A stretch of 64,000 nucleotides of DNA from CAIWHR01 sp963823215 (GTDB lineage: Bacteria > Pseudomonadota > Gammaproteobacteria > Burkholderiales > Casimicrobiaceae), in NCBI GenBank assembly GCA_963823215.1, contig CAWGKT010000001.1:62001-126000 (forward strand). Direction: 5' to 3'. Position numbers and translations under genes: made by a program. Each line of letters opens with the position of its first letter. Within the stretch, counting starts at the first letter, position 1. Of the stretch, positions 17,172 to 27,900 are shown piece after piece. Under the pieces are notes generated by a model. It was not told the DNA's origin. It saw nothing but the letters and a program-made list of their open reading frames with translations, and did no database searches.

Positions 17172-18344
17172 ATGGCGGCTCCTCCCAAACAGTTCCGATG
17201 GTCGTGGCGCAGCGCGGCATTTCGGGGCGTGGTCTACCAGATCGTCGCGGTGTTGCTCGTGGTCGCGGCGGGCTGGTATCTGGTCCACAACACGCTGCTC
17301 AACATGCGCGTGCGCGGGATCCAGAGCGGCTTCGATTTCCTGCAGCAGCCCGCCGGCTTCGCGATCAGCGAGAGCCTGTGGGAGTTCGACTCGTCGCATT
17401 CGTATGCCCAGGCGTTCCTGACCGGGCTGTCGAATACGCTGCGCGTCGCGATCGTCGGCATCGTGCTGGCGACGTTCCTGGGCACGTTGGTCGGCATCGG
17501 GCGCCTCTCGCGCAATTTCCTCGTGCGCTCGCTTTGCACCGCGTACGTCGAGGCATTCCGCAACGTGCCGCTGCTGCTGCAGCTTTTCATCTGGTACTTC
17601 ATCCTGACCGAGTTTCTCCCGCCGATCGACGAGGCGCTGCAGCCGCTGCCGAACGTCTTTTTCAGCAAGAACGGCCTGCAGTATCCGATCCCGCTGTGGG
17701 CGATGGGCCACGTCTGGCTGGCGGCGGGCGCTCTCGGCGGCGTCGTCGGGGCTTGGCTCTGGGCGCGTCTCGCGCGTCGCCGGCACGAGGACACGGGACA
17801 GGTGTTGCCGGTGTTCCTGCCAGCGCTGGTTATCGTTCTGCTTGGCGGGTTCGTCGGCTGGCTCGCTGGCGGCGCGCCGTCCGCGCTCGACATCCCGGAG
17901 AAGACGGAGATCACCGTCGTCGGCGGGGGCGCGGTGACGCCGGAATTCCTTACTATGCTGATCGGCTTGACGCTCTACACGGCGAGCTATATCGCCGAGA
18001 TCGTTCGCGGTGGGATCCAGGCGGTCGCCTACGGGCAGCATGAGGCAGCCGCCGCACTGGGGCTCAACCGGACGCAGGAAGTCCGCCTGATCCTGCTGCC
18101 GCAGGCGCTGCGGGTGATCATCCCCCCGATCACGAGCCAGTACCTCAATCTCACCAAGAACTCGTCGCTTGCCGTGGCGGTGGGCTATCCCGAACTCGTC
18201 TCGATCTCGACGACTTCCCTCAACCAGACTGGCCGCGCGATCGAGTCGATCGCGCTGGTGATGCTCTGCTATCTGACGCTGTCGCTGCTCACGGCGGCCA
18301 TCATGAACTGGTACAACCGCCACGCGGCGATTCGCGAGCGATGA
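17172..18344 (+). CDS. aapQ: Amino-acid ABC transporter permease AapQ
   Basis: 390 residues, an inner-membrane subunit of the His/Glu/Gln/Arg/opine permease family. Hydrophobic segments near residues 17-37, 90-115 and 130-150 are followed by a polar loop and more helices. The EAA loop that contacts the ATPase is visible: HEAAAALGLNRTQEVRLILL, then PQALRVIIPPI. The family is unusually long because of a periplasmic or cytoplasmic loop in the middle, and that is seen here. It overlaps aapM by four bases (ATGA), so translation is coupled. Confidence 0.92.
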   Translation: MAAPPKQFRWSWRSAAFRGVVYQIVAVLLVVAAGWYLVHNTLLNMRVRGIQSGFDFLQQPAGFAISESLWEFDSSHSYAQAFLTGLSNTLRVAIVGIVLATFLGTLVGIGRLSRNFLVRSLCTAYVEAFRNVPLLLQLFIWYFILTEFLPPIDEALQPLPNVFFSKNGLQYPIPLWAMGHVWLAAGALGGVVGAWLWARLARRRHEDTGQVLPVFLPALVIVLLGGFVGWLAGGAPSALDIPEKTEITVVGGGAVTPEFLTMLIGLTLYTASYIAEIVRGGIQAVAYGQHEAAAALGLNRTQEVRLILLPQALRVIIPPITSQYLNLTKNSSLAVAVGYPELVSISTTSLNQTGRAIESIALVMLCYLTLSLLTAAIMNWYNRHAAIRER

Positions 18345-19453
18345 GCGCCTCGGCGGAAGTCTTCCGGGTCATTCCCAGCCGCCTGCCGCCGGTGGCCACC
18401 GAAGGCGTGCTACCGTGGCTCAGGCGCAACCTGTTCGCCGACTGGAAGAACACGCTCGGCACGCTGATCGTGCTGGCGCTGTTCGTCCGGTACCTCCCGC
18501 CGCTACTGGACTGGGTCGTGTTCAATGCGGTGGCTCGTCCGGACAACGCCGCGTGCCGCGCCATCGGCCATGCCGGCGCCTGCTGGGGCGTGATCGCCGA
18601 GAAATATCGCCTGATCCTGTTTGGGCGCTATCCGTACGCAGAGCAGTGGCGGCCACTGGTCGCGACGGCCCTGATGATCGCGCTGCTCGCCGCGAGTTGT
18701 TACCGACCGTTCTGGAGCCGCTGGCTGATCGTCGCGTGGACGGTCGTGTTCGCGGCGTTCTTCGTGCTGATGATGGGCGGCGTCGTCGGCCTGACCTTCG
18801 TGGAAACGGCGCGCTGGGGCGGCTTTCCGCTGACGATCATGCTGTCCACCATCGGCCTGGCGGTGGCGTTTCCGCTGTCGATCGCGGTGGCGCTCGGGCG
18901 GCGCTCGCGCCTGCCGGGCATCCGCACGCTGTGCGTGCTCTACGTCGAGCTGATCCGCGGCGTGCCGCTCATCTCGGTGCTGTTCATGGCGTCGTTCATG
19001 TTTCCGCTGTTCATGCCGGCCGGGTGGACGATCGACGTGCTCATCCGCGTGCAGGTGGGGATCATCCTGTTTTCCGCCGCCTATCTGGCCGAGGTCGTGC
19101 GCGGCGGGCTGCAGGCGCTGCCAAGGGGGCAGTACGAGGCGGCCGCCTCGCTCGGCCTCACGTACTGGCAGACGACGCGCATGATCGTGCTGCCGCAGGC
19201 GCTGCGGCTCGTCGTGCCGGCGATCATGAATACGTTCATCGGTGCGTTCAAGGACACCTCGCTCGTCACCATCGTCAGCCTCTACGACCTCACGGGCGCG
19301 CTGCAGCTCGCGCTGGGCGACGCCGACTGGCGCAAGTTTTTCCTCGAGGGGCAGCTCTTCGTCGCCGCGATCTATTTCACCTTCTGCTTTGCGATGTCGC
19401 GCTACAGCCAGTGGGTCGAGCGGCATCTGAATACCGGCACCCGCCGTCAATAG
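18341..19453 (+). CDS. aapM: Amino-acid ABC transporter permease AapM
   Basis: 370 residues, the second permease of the amino-acid importer. The N-terminal segment FRVIPSRLPPVATEGVLPWL precedes the first helix. Multiple hydrophobic helices follow, and the EAA loop reads YEAAASLGLTYWQTTRMIVL, then PQALRLVVPAIMNTFIGAFK. Start ATG overlaps the aapQ stop. It forms the heterodimeric channel with AapQ, energised by AapP encoded 16 bases downstream. Confidence 0.92.
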   Translation: MSASAEVFRVIPSRLPPVATEGVLPWLRRNLFADWKNTLGTLIVLALFVRYLPPLLDWVVFNAVARPDNAACRAIGHAGACWGVIAEKYRLILFGRYPYAEQWRPLVATALMIALLAASCYRPFWSRWLIVAWTVVFAAFFVLMMGGVVGLTFVETARWGGFPLTIMLSTIGLAVAFPLSIAVALGRRSRLPGIRTLCVLYVELIRGVPLISVLFMASFMFPLFMPAGWTIDVLIRVQVGIILFSAAYLAEVVRGGLQALPRGQYEAAASLGLTYWQTTRMIVLPQALRLVVPAIMNTFIGAFKDTSLVTIVSLYDLTGALQLALGDADWRKFFLEGQLFVAAIYFTFCFAMSRYSQWVERHLNTGTRRQ

Positions 19454-19469
19454 CGCGATCGAGGCCAGC

Positions 19470-20216
19470 ATGCAGGCGACCGAACCCATCATCGAGTTCT
19501 CCCGTGTCAACAAGTGGTATGGCGCGTTCCACGTGCTGCGCGACATCGACCTCTCGGTCGCGCGCGGCGAGAAGATCGTGATCTGCGGCCCGTCCGGTTC
19601 GGGCAAATCGACGCTGATCCGCTGCATCAACCGGCTCGAGGAGCACCAGCAGGGGGTGCTCAGGGTCGACGGCGTGGAGCTGACCGACGACCTGAAGGCG
19701 ATCGAGGTGATCCGCCGCAAGGTGGGCATGGTGTTCCAGAGCTTCAATCTTTTCCCGCACCTGACCGTGCTCCAGAACCTGACGCTCGCGCCGATGTGGG
19801 TGGGCCGCATCCCCAAGCGCGAGGCGGACGAGCGCGCGATGCAGCAGCTCGTGCGGGTCAAGATCCCCGAGCAGGCCGAAAAATACCCGCTGCAGCTCTC
19901 CGGCGGCCAGCAGCAGCGCGTCGCGATCGCCCGCGCGCTGTGCCTCACGCCCAAGATCATGTTGTTCGACGAGCCCACCTCCGCGCTCGATCCCGAGATG
20001 ATCAACGAAGTGCTGGAAGTGATGAGTGAGCTCGCCAAACAGGGCATCACGATGCTCTGCGTGACGCACGAGATGGGCTTTGCCCGCTCGGTCGCCGACC
20101 GCGTGATCTTCATGGACCAGGGCCAAATCGTGGAACAGAACACGCCGGCCGAATTCTTCAACCATCCGAAGAGCGAGCGGACGAAGGACTTCCTGTCGAA
20201 GATCCTCTCGCACTGA
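19470..20216 (+). CDS. aapP: Amino-acid ABC transporter ATPase AapP
   Basis: 248 residues, the nucleotide-binding subunit. Walker A GPSGSGKST at about 41-49, Q-loop MVFQSFNLFPHLTV, signature LSGGQQQRVAIARAL, Walker B IMLFDEPTSALDPE and switch histidine in CVTHEMGFA are all intact. It is cytoplasmic and bound to AapQ/AapM. It is the last gene of the operon; the stop is followed within five bases by a GGGGACAGACC inverted repeat. Confidence 0.95.
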   Translation: MQATEPIIEFSRVNKWYGAFHVLRDIDLSVARGEKIVICGPSGSGKSTLIRCINRLEEHQQGVLRVDGVELTDDLKAIEVIRRKVGMVFQSFNLFPHLTVLQNLTLAPMWVGRIPKREADERAMQQLVRVKIPEQAEKYPLQLSGGQQQRVAIARALCLTPKIMLFDEPTSALDPEMINEVLEVMSELAKQGITMLCVTHEMGFARSVADRVIFMDQGQIVEQNTPAEFFNHPKSERTKDFLSKILSH

Positions 20217-20220
20217 GGGC

Positions 20221-20294
20221 GGGGACAGACCACTTCTCCCTGCGATTGGCAACATCCACGTCTCCGGCCGTGTCGAACGACGCGGTCTGTCCCC
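20221..20294 (+). repeat. GGGGACAGACC inverted-repeat element (REP-like)
   Basis: An exact 11-base arm GGGGACAGACC (20221-20231) and its complement GGTCTGTCCCC (20284-20294) enclose about 52 bases. It lies between aapP and the phosphatase gene, ending 13 bases before the latter's ATG. The arm resembles REP-type sequences common in proteobacteria and often linked to RAYT transposases; none is encoded here. Confidence 0.6.
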
Positions 20295-20307
20295 GTCCCT
20301 CGTCGGC

Positions 20308-20874
20308 ATGACCAATCCGGGAATCGAGCATCACGTTCTCGATACCCCGGGCGACATCGTCGCGCGGCCGCACGCGAACTGCTATTGGGTGATACCGGGG
20401 CGGCTGCTCGCCGGCGAGCACCCTGTCGCCATGGTCGCTTCCGAGGGCATCGCCAGAGTTGATGCGCTGCTCGATATCGGCGTTCGGCAGTTCATTGATC
20501 TCACATCCGAGCAGGAGGGTCCGGGCCCATACGTCGCGGTCCTGTTCGAGCGCGCGGCGGTGCGCGGCGTCGGTGTCGCCCACCGCCGCTTCGCGATTCC
20601 GGACTTCGGCGTGCCGTCGCCCGAACTGATGCGCGCGACCCTCGACGCGATCTACGCCGCGATCGACGCAGGCGAGACGATGTATGTGCACTGCTGGGGC
20701 GGTGTCGGGCGGACCGGTACCGTCGTCGGCTGCCTGCTGCGCGAGCAGGGCTTCACGGCCGCCGGCGCATTCGATCTCATCTCCCGCAAATGGCGGGTAA
20801 TGGAAAAGCGCGACCGGCATCCGAATTCTCCCGAGACGCCGGGACAGGTCGCGTACATCCGGCGGTGGCGGTGA
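20308..20874 (+). CDS. Dual-specificity / tyrosine phosphatase-like protein
   Basis: 188 residues of the cysteine-dependent phosphatase superfamily. The P-loop HCWGGVGRTG has the nucleophile Cys129 and Arg135; Asp99 in IPDFGVPS is the likely general acid. No signal peptide or membrane segment, so cytoplasmic. The target could be a phosphotyrosine protein or a small phosphorylated metabolite. It is downstream of the aap operon but separated by the inverted repeat; a link to transport is not indicated. Confidence 0.85.
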   Translation: MTNPGIEHHVLDTPGDIVARPHANCYWVIPGRLLAGEHPVAMVASEGIARVDALLDIGVRQFIDLTSEQEGPGPYVAVLFERAAVRGVGVAHRRFAIPDFGVPSPELMRATLDAIYAAIDAGETMYVHCWGGVGRTGTVVGCLLREQGFTAAGAFDLISRKWRVMEKRDRHPNSPETPGQVAYIRRWR

Positions 20875-21109
20875 CACCGGGGCGCGGCCGCCATGACCGA
20901 GAGGACGCGCGCTCGGGAACGGACATCCGCTTCACTCTGTCCCAGGGCCCCGAAAAATCGGAGGCATGCGCGGAAACATTGTAAAATCCATCGCTCAAGC
21001 GCCATGTGCATCGGAGATCGGGTAATTCGCTGCACTTCCCCGGATCGCAGACCGGCGTGAATGACGGTGCGCGGCGATCCATCCTGCCGTCGGTAATGCA
21101 AGGCGAGAA

Positions 21110-24100
21110 ATGGCTGAGGCGCAAGGCGTTGTTGAGCACCTGTCGACGGCGGCGCCGGGGGGCTCGTTCCACGACCTGGAAGCCTACATCCCCGGCGACC
21201 GCAGACACGCGCTCGCCAAGGGCGCCACGATGCCCGATCGCGTCAGCGGCGCGGCATTGTTCGCGGACATCTCGGGCTTCACGCCGCTGACGGAGGCGTT
21301 GGCGGACGAACTCGGGCCGCAGCGCGGTGCCGAGGAGCTGACCGCCAACCTGAACCGGATCTTCCACGCGCTCATCGCCAGGCTCGAGCGTTTCGGCGGA
21401 CACGTCATCTACTTCAGCGGCGACGCGATCACCTGCTGGATCGATGGCGACGACGGGTCTCGGGCCACCGCCTGCGCGCTCGCGATGCAGAAGAAGATGG
21501 GCGAGATCGGCGAAGTGGTCACGCCGGCAGGCGCGAGAGTGCGCCTGGCGATGAAGGCTGCGGTCGCCGTCGGTGCGGCGCGGCGGTTCCTGGTCGGCGA
21601 CCCGGATATCCAGCTGATCGACGTCCTCGCCGGGCGACTGATCGACGCGCTGGCCTCGGCCGAGCACCTGGCCGAGAGGACGGAAGTGGTGCTCGATCGG
21701 ACGGCGCTGGCATCGCTGGGCGATCGCGTCGCGATCCGCGAACTCCGGGTGGACCCGGAGAGCGGGCGGGAATTCGGCGTCATATCGTCGATGAAGGTAG
21801 CGGTCGCGGACGCCCCGGCGACGATCCACGAGGATCCGCTGCCGGAGGCGGTCGTCCGGCAATGGCTGCTGCCGGTGGTCTACGAGCGACTGTCCACCGG
21901 GCGCGGCGAGTTTCTGGCAGAGCTGCGGCCGGCGTACCCGCTGTTCGTGCGCTTCGGGGGCATCGACTACGACAACGATGAAGACGCGATCGCGAAGCTC
22001 GACGAATTCATCCGCCACGCGCAGCGCATTCTGACGACGTACGGTGGAAATCTCCTTCACCTGACGCTCGGCGACAAGGGTGCGTACCTGTCGGCGGTAT
22101 TCGGCCCGCCGCAGGCGCACGAGGACGACGCTGCGCGGGCGGCGGCCGCCGCGCTCGAACTGCGCGAGCTCGAGTCGGCGACGGCGGTGACCGGGATCCA
22201 GGTCGGGATTACCTACGGCCGGCTGCGCAGCGGAACGTACGGCCACCGGCGGCGGCAGACGTTCACCTGCCTCGGCGACGCGGTCAACCTCTCGGCGCGG
22301 CTTATGTCGAACGCGCCGCCTGGCCAGATCTATGTGTCGGAACCGGTGCGCCGCTCGGCCGGCGAGCAATTCGTCTGGGAAGAGCTCGCCGCGATGACAG
22401 TGAAGGGCAAAGCCGAGCCGGTGTCGGTGTTCGCGCTGAGCGCCTCGAAACGGCATTCGTCGCGGAGCCGGGCAAGTCATGAGCTCCCGATAGTCGGCCG
22501 CGGGACCGAGCTCGGCACGTTTGCCAGAAAGCTCGACGAGGCCCTCGCTGGCCGCGGGCAGATCGTTGGCGTCTCTGCCGAAGCGGGGATGGGAAAATCG
22601 CGGCTGGTGGCCGAGTTCGCACGAAGTGCGACACAGCGTGGCGTCCTCGTTGCCGTCGGCGAGTGCCAGTCGTACGGAACGAACACGAGCTACTTCGTCT
22701 GGCGCACCGTCTGGTCGGCGTTGTTCCGCCTCGACGACAGTCTGCCCGAGGACGAACAGGTGCGCGCCCTGAAGGCGGAACTCGAGGCAATCGATCCCGC
22801 GCTGGTGCCGCGGGCGCCGCTGCTCGGAGGCCTCCTCGATCTACCCATCCCCGACAATGACCTCACGGCGTCGTTCGATGCGAAGCTGCGCAAGACCTCG
22901 CTCGAAGGGCTTCTCGTCGAATGCCTCCGCGCACGGTCGAGCGCCGGGCCTGTCGTGCTCGCGCTCGAGGATTGCCACTGGCTCGATCCGCTGTCGCGTG
23001 ATCTGCTCGAGGCGCTCGCCCGTGCGCTCGTGGGTTTCAACGTTTTGCTCGTCCTCGCGTACCGTCCGAGCACGGACGTCGGCGGCGGGCTAGGCATCGA
23101 AAAACTGCCGCATTTCGACGAGATCGCGCTCGCCGAACTCGACGACGAGCACGCGGCGCAGCTGATCCGCTCGAAGCTCGGGCAGATGCTGGGGGCCGAC
23201 GCCGACGCCCCTGCGGCACTTGTCGACCTCATCACCGCGCGGGCGCAAGGGAACCCGTTCTACATAGAGGAGCTGCTCAACTTCATCCGCAGCCAGGGGG
23301 TCAACCCGCAGGACGAGGCGGCGTTGAAGAAGCTCGAGCTTCCGGAAAGCCTGCACAGCCTGATCCTGAGCCGCATCGACAAGCTCGGCGAGGCGCCGCG
23401 GCGCACGCTCAAGGTGGCGAGTGTGCTCGGACGCGTGTTTCGCGGGCCGATGCTGCCGGGCGTCTACCCCGAGCTCGGCGCCTTCGAGCAGGTCAGGGAG
23501 CAGCTGCGCACGCTCGGCACGAGCGATCTCGTCAACGTCGACCAGGAAGCCCTGCAGACGTACCTCTTCAAGCACGTCGTCACCCAGGAGGTGGCGTACG
23601 AGAGCATGCCGTTCGCCTTCCGGTCGATGCTGCACGAACGCGTCGGCGGGTACATCGAGGCAGACCGAGGCCGATGCGATCGAGCGCCACCTCGACCTGC
23701 TCGCCCACCACTACTGGCACAGCGCGAATCTGCCGAAGAAGCGCGAGTACCTGGGTCGCGCCGGAGACGCAGCCCAGGCGTCCTACGCGAACGCGGCGGC
23801 GATCGACTATTTCGAGCGGCTGGCGGCGCTGGTCGAGCAGGGTCCCCGGGTCGACGTGCTACTCAAGCTCGGCAAGGTGCTCGAGCTCGTCGGCAACTGG
23901 CATCGCGCCGAGCAGGTCGACAGCGAGGCGCTCGCGCTCGCCGAGAGTCTCGGCGACGACCACTCGCGGGCCTCGTGTGACACGGCGCTCGCCGAGGTGG
24001 CGCGCAAGCAGGGGCGCTACGACGAGGCGTTCGAGCGCCTCGATCGCGCCACGCGCGGCTTCCGGTCGCTGGGCGAGGAAAGCGGCGTCGGAAGGGTGCT

Positions 24101-24870
24101 GCATCTCGTCGGCACCGTCGCGGCGCAACGCGGCGATTACGCGAAGGCGGTCGAGAATTACGAGGCGAGTCTGGAGATCCGCGAGAGGATGGGAGACAAG
24201 GCGAGCATGGGCAGCCTGCTGTCGAATCTCGGCGTCATCGCCGAGTACCGCGGCGACTACGACGCCTCGCGCGCCTTCCACGAGCGCGCGCTCGCGCTGC
24301 GCACCGAGATCGGCGACCGCTGGGCGATCGGCATCTCGATGAACAATCTCGGGATGATCGCCTTTCTGCAGAAGCACTACCTGGAGGCACGCGAGTGGTT
24401 CCAGAAGTCGATGCTGCCTCTGCCGCGAGGTCGGCGACGCCTGGATGGTCGCCATCTGCCACAACAACCTCGGCAACGCGACGCGGGGCCTTGGCGACTA
24501 CGAGACGGCCCGCCGGCACTATGCCGACAGCCTCCGCGCCTACCGCGCCTACGACGACCGGTGGGCGCTTGCCCACCTGCTCGAGGACATTGGCATACTC
24601 GTCGCGCTGGGCGGGGACGCGCGACCGGCGCTCGAGTTGATCGGCGCCGCTGATGCGTTTCGCGAGGCGATCGGCGCGCCCCGCGCCCCGTCGCTCGAGC
24701 AGGAAATCGGGCAGCAGCTCGCTCCGGCGATGGGGGCGCTGTCCGATGAGGAACGGCAGGCGTGCCGCGCGCGAGGGCGTACGCTCGACCTCGACGCGGC
24801 AGTCGACCGCGCCCTCGTGCTCTGCGAGTGGGTCGGGGAGGGCCAACGTCAGGGCCGGCCCACGATTTAG
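21110..24870 (+). pseudogene. Double cyclase-homology / AAA-type ATPase / TPR regulator, two frame breaks
   Basis: About 1,253 codons. Domains in order: a class III nucleotide cyclase domain (FADISGFTPLTEAL; GDAITCWID, residues about 40-200), a second cyclase-like domain (GDKGAYLSAVFG; FTCLGDAVNLSARL, about 270-440), a STAND/AAA-type ATPase (Walker A SAEAGMGKSRLV at about 487-498, VLALEDCHWLDP), then a long TPR solenoid (GDYAKAVENYEASLEIRERM and similar). Such proteins are cytoplasmic sensors or cyclic-nucleotide producers. Frame breaks lie near 23660 (IEA to EADAIERHLDLLAHH) and near 24420 (before DAWMVAICHNNLGNA); each single-base change restores homology. It may well be intact in the organism. 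Confidence 0.82.
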
Positions 24871-24895
24871 CGAACAGAAATCGTTCGTATTCCCG

Positions 24896-24924
24896 TTGCA
24901 AATCGCGTAATTACGTGCTATCAA
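24896..24924 (+). promoter_or_regulatory. Predicted sigma70 promoter of the giant exported protein gene
   Basis: TTGCAA (24896-24901) and TATCAA (24919-24924) with a 17-base spacer lie in the 78-base gap before the ATG at 24949, which has a strong GGGAGG ribosome-binding site. The gap is AT-richer than its surroundings. Confidence 0.5.
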
Positions 24925-24948
24925 AGTGCTTCGATACGGGAGGCTGCA

Positions 24949-27900
24949 ATGAGCGAACGCGCCAGGACACGGCTATTCAATAACGCCGCGCGGGTGGCGG
25001 TGCTCGGCGCAATCGCCGTCGTCGGCATCGCGGTGTCACCGGGCCAGGCGACGGCCCAGACAAACCCCACCATCTTCCTGCATGGGTCCGGTAGCAACCC
25101 GCCGGCTCTATTCCTCGACACGAGCGCTCCAACCGCCGCAGCTCCAAAGTTCAAGGATTCGGCGGGTGTGGCGTTCAGCGGTGGCAACCCGTGGAAGGAG
25201 ATCGGGACCTGGACGGCGGCGCCAGCCGTCGTCGCCGGGACCATCGGCAATCTCAGCGCCTACGTCGGATTGAAGAACAGCGATGATCAAGGCACGCAAT
25301 TCGACTTGCGCGCGGAGGTGTCCAAGAACGGCACGCTCATTGGCTCCGGCCAGACCAGCTGCGTCACGGGGGTGACACGGAACCCTGACCAGGCGAAGAA
25401 CATCGTCGTCTCCTTGGGCGCGTTGACCTTCGGCGCTGCTGACGTCCTATCGGTCAAAGTCTCGACGCGGATTGGAACCACCGGCACCGGCACCTTCTGC
25501 GGTGGGCACGCCAGCGCGACCGGTCTGCGATTTTATTTCGACGCGGTCAGCCGTCCTTCCCGGCTTGTGGGGTCGGTTTCCCAGCTGGCAGCGCCCAGCC
25601 TGATCCGTGTGGTTGCGGCCACCGGGAACAGCGCCACGCTGCTCGGCCGGGTGGACGGAGCGCAGAGCCAATCGCTGACGCTGCAGGTCTTTGCCTGCAC
25701 CAGCGGCGTGCCCGACAGCACTCCGATCAGCACCACGCCCTCGCCCATAACGGTGTCGACCGATGCGTCCGGCTACTTCATCACGCCGCCCATCGCCACC
25801 ATCAACTCGGGACAACTGGTCGCAGTACAAGTAGCAACGCCGCAAGCAACCGCGAAGTCGGCGTGCATCCCCAGCTCAGCGGACAACGACTTCTGGCCGA
25901 AGGCGCTGGACATCAGCAGTTCGCCGCCCGTTGGCGACTACATCGATTCACCGGGCAAGGCGCGGTGGTACAAGGTCAACGTCAAGCCGGGCCAGCAGCT
26001 CCGTGTTGGCTTGACCGGCCTGCCGGCGGACTACGACCTCGCCGTGTTCAAGGACATCGGCGCCGCATTCAGCGCGGCTCTGCCGGCCGATACTGCCGCG
26101 CTGACCAAGATGAGCGCCGAATACGCGCCGTCGGTGTTTTCGCCGTCGGTGTTCTCGCCGTCGGTGTTCTCGCCGTCGGTGTTCAGCCCGGACGCGTACG
26201 CCCCGTCGGTGTTCAGCCAGGTCCAGGGCTCGCCGTCGGTGTTCAGCCCGAGCGTGTTCTCGCCGTCGGTGTTCAGCCCGAGCGTGTTCTCGCCGTCGGT
26301 GTTCAGCCCGCGCGTGTTCTCGCCGTCGGTGTTCAGCCCGCGCGTGTTCTCGCCGTCGGTGTTCAGCCCGTCGCGTGTTCTCGCCGTCGGTGTTCTCGCC
26401 GTCGGTGTTCAGTCCCACGGAAATCGCCCAGGCGTTCTCCAGCGCGCAGACGCGCAGCATCATCGGCGTGTCGGCCACGCCCGGCACCGTCGACGAGTCG
26501 GTCGTCGTGAACACCTGGAACAACACCGGGTACTTCTACATACGCGTCGGCGGCCGCGGCGCGGCCTTCTCGGCGACCGGTCAGTTCACGCTGGGTGTGG
26601 CGACGACCGGGGACGCGGCGTGTAGCCGCGTTACCACGGTTCCGTCGAACGTGAACGGCTGGACGCCAAGAGGTCTCCGGGCTTACGACGGTGATCCTCA
26701 CCGATTCGACCATGCTCGCGCTCGATGCCGAACGGCCGTGCCGGGTAGTGGAACAACGCTGCGCGCCAAGCTCACTGCCTTGACGGCCGCTTTGAAGGCC
26801 GCTGCTGGAGCGGTAGACGACGTCGCCGACGTCGCCGACTCAATGATGACGATCGCGTCAGATGGCTCAGCGGACCAAGCCGACGCAACAAGAGCTGTCC
26901 GTACGCGAAGAACCTGCTCGCCGAGGAGATCAAGGCGATCGTCGATTCCTATCGCCCGAACAACTCCGGACTGCGGTATGTCGTCATCGCCGGCAGCGAC
27001 GCAGTCATTCCGTTCTTCCGCTATCCCGACGAGAGTCTGCTAGGGCAGGAGTCGGGCTTCGTGCCGCCGGTGCTCGCCACCTCGGCCTCCGAGGCGAGCC
27101 TGCGCCGCGATTACGTGCTCAGCCAGGACGCCTACGGGTCCAAAACGCAGATTTCACTGCGGACGAGCAATCTCCCGATTCCCGACCTTGCCGTCGGTCG
27201 CCTCGTCGAGTTGCCCGACGAGATCGCCGGGATGATCGACGCGTTCACTGCCAACCCAGTCATGACGCCCAGCTCGTCGCTCGTGACCGGCTACGACTTC
27301 CTCGCTGATGTCGCGGGGGCGAGTGCAGACCGAATTCCATAGTGCCGGCATTAGCAACCGTGAAAGCCTGATCACTCCCAACGATATCTCGCCGCAGAAT
27401 ACAAACTCGTACGCCGCAGGGGGCCCCTGGACGGCAACCGACCTCAGAACCAAGCTGCTTGACGCCACTCGCCACGACGTGATCTTCCTCGCCGGACACT
27501 TCAGCGCCAACAGCGCGCTCGCGGCCGACTTCACGACCAGCATGCTCACCACCGATCTCCTGGCCTCGCCGACCGGCCACTTCACCAACTCGCTCGTGAT
27601 GAGCGCCGGCTGCCACGCCGGCTACAACATCGTCGACACCGACGCCGCACTCGCGCTTGGCGCGCAGCCCGTCGACTGGACGCAGGCGTTCGCCCGGAAG
27701 GGGGCGACGCTCCTCGCGGGCACGGGCTACCAGTACGGCGACACCGACTTCATCGAGTACAGCGAGCGGTTGTACCTCAACGTTGCGCGCGAGCTTCGCG
27801 CCGGCACGTCTCCTGCGCCAATCTATGTGGGCGAGGCGCTGGTCAAGGCCAAGCAGGCCTATCTCGCGGCCACGCCCGACATGCGCGGCATCCACCAGAA

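Noticed and set aside
17010..20233. Long minus-strand frames opposite the amino-acid transporter
   Set aside because: They are shadows of aapQ, aapM and aapP, whose motifs are intact. Compositions are repetitive His/Arg/Asp.
26128..26413. A CRISPR array
   Set aside because: The 15-nt units are contiguous, have no spacers, and code for a pentapeptide in phase with the gene.
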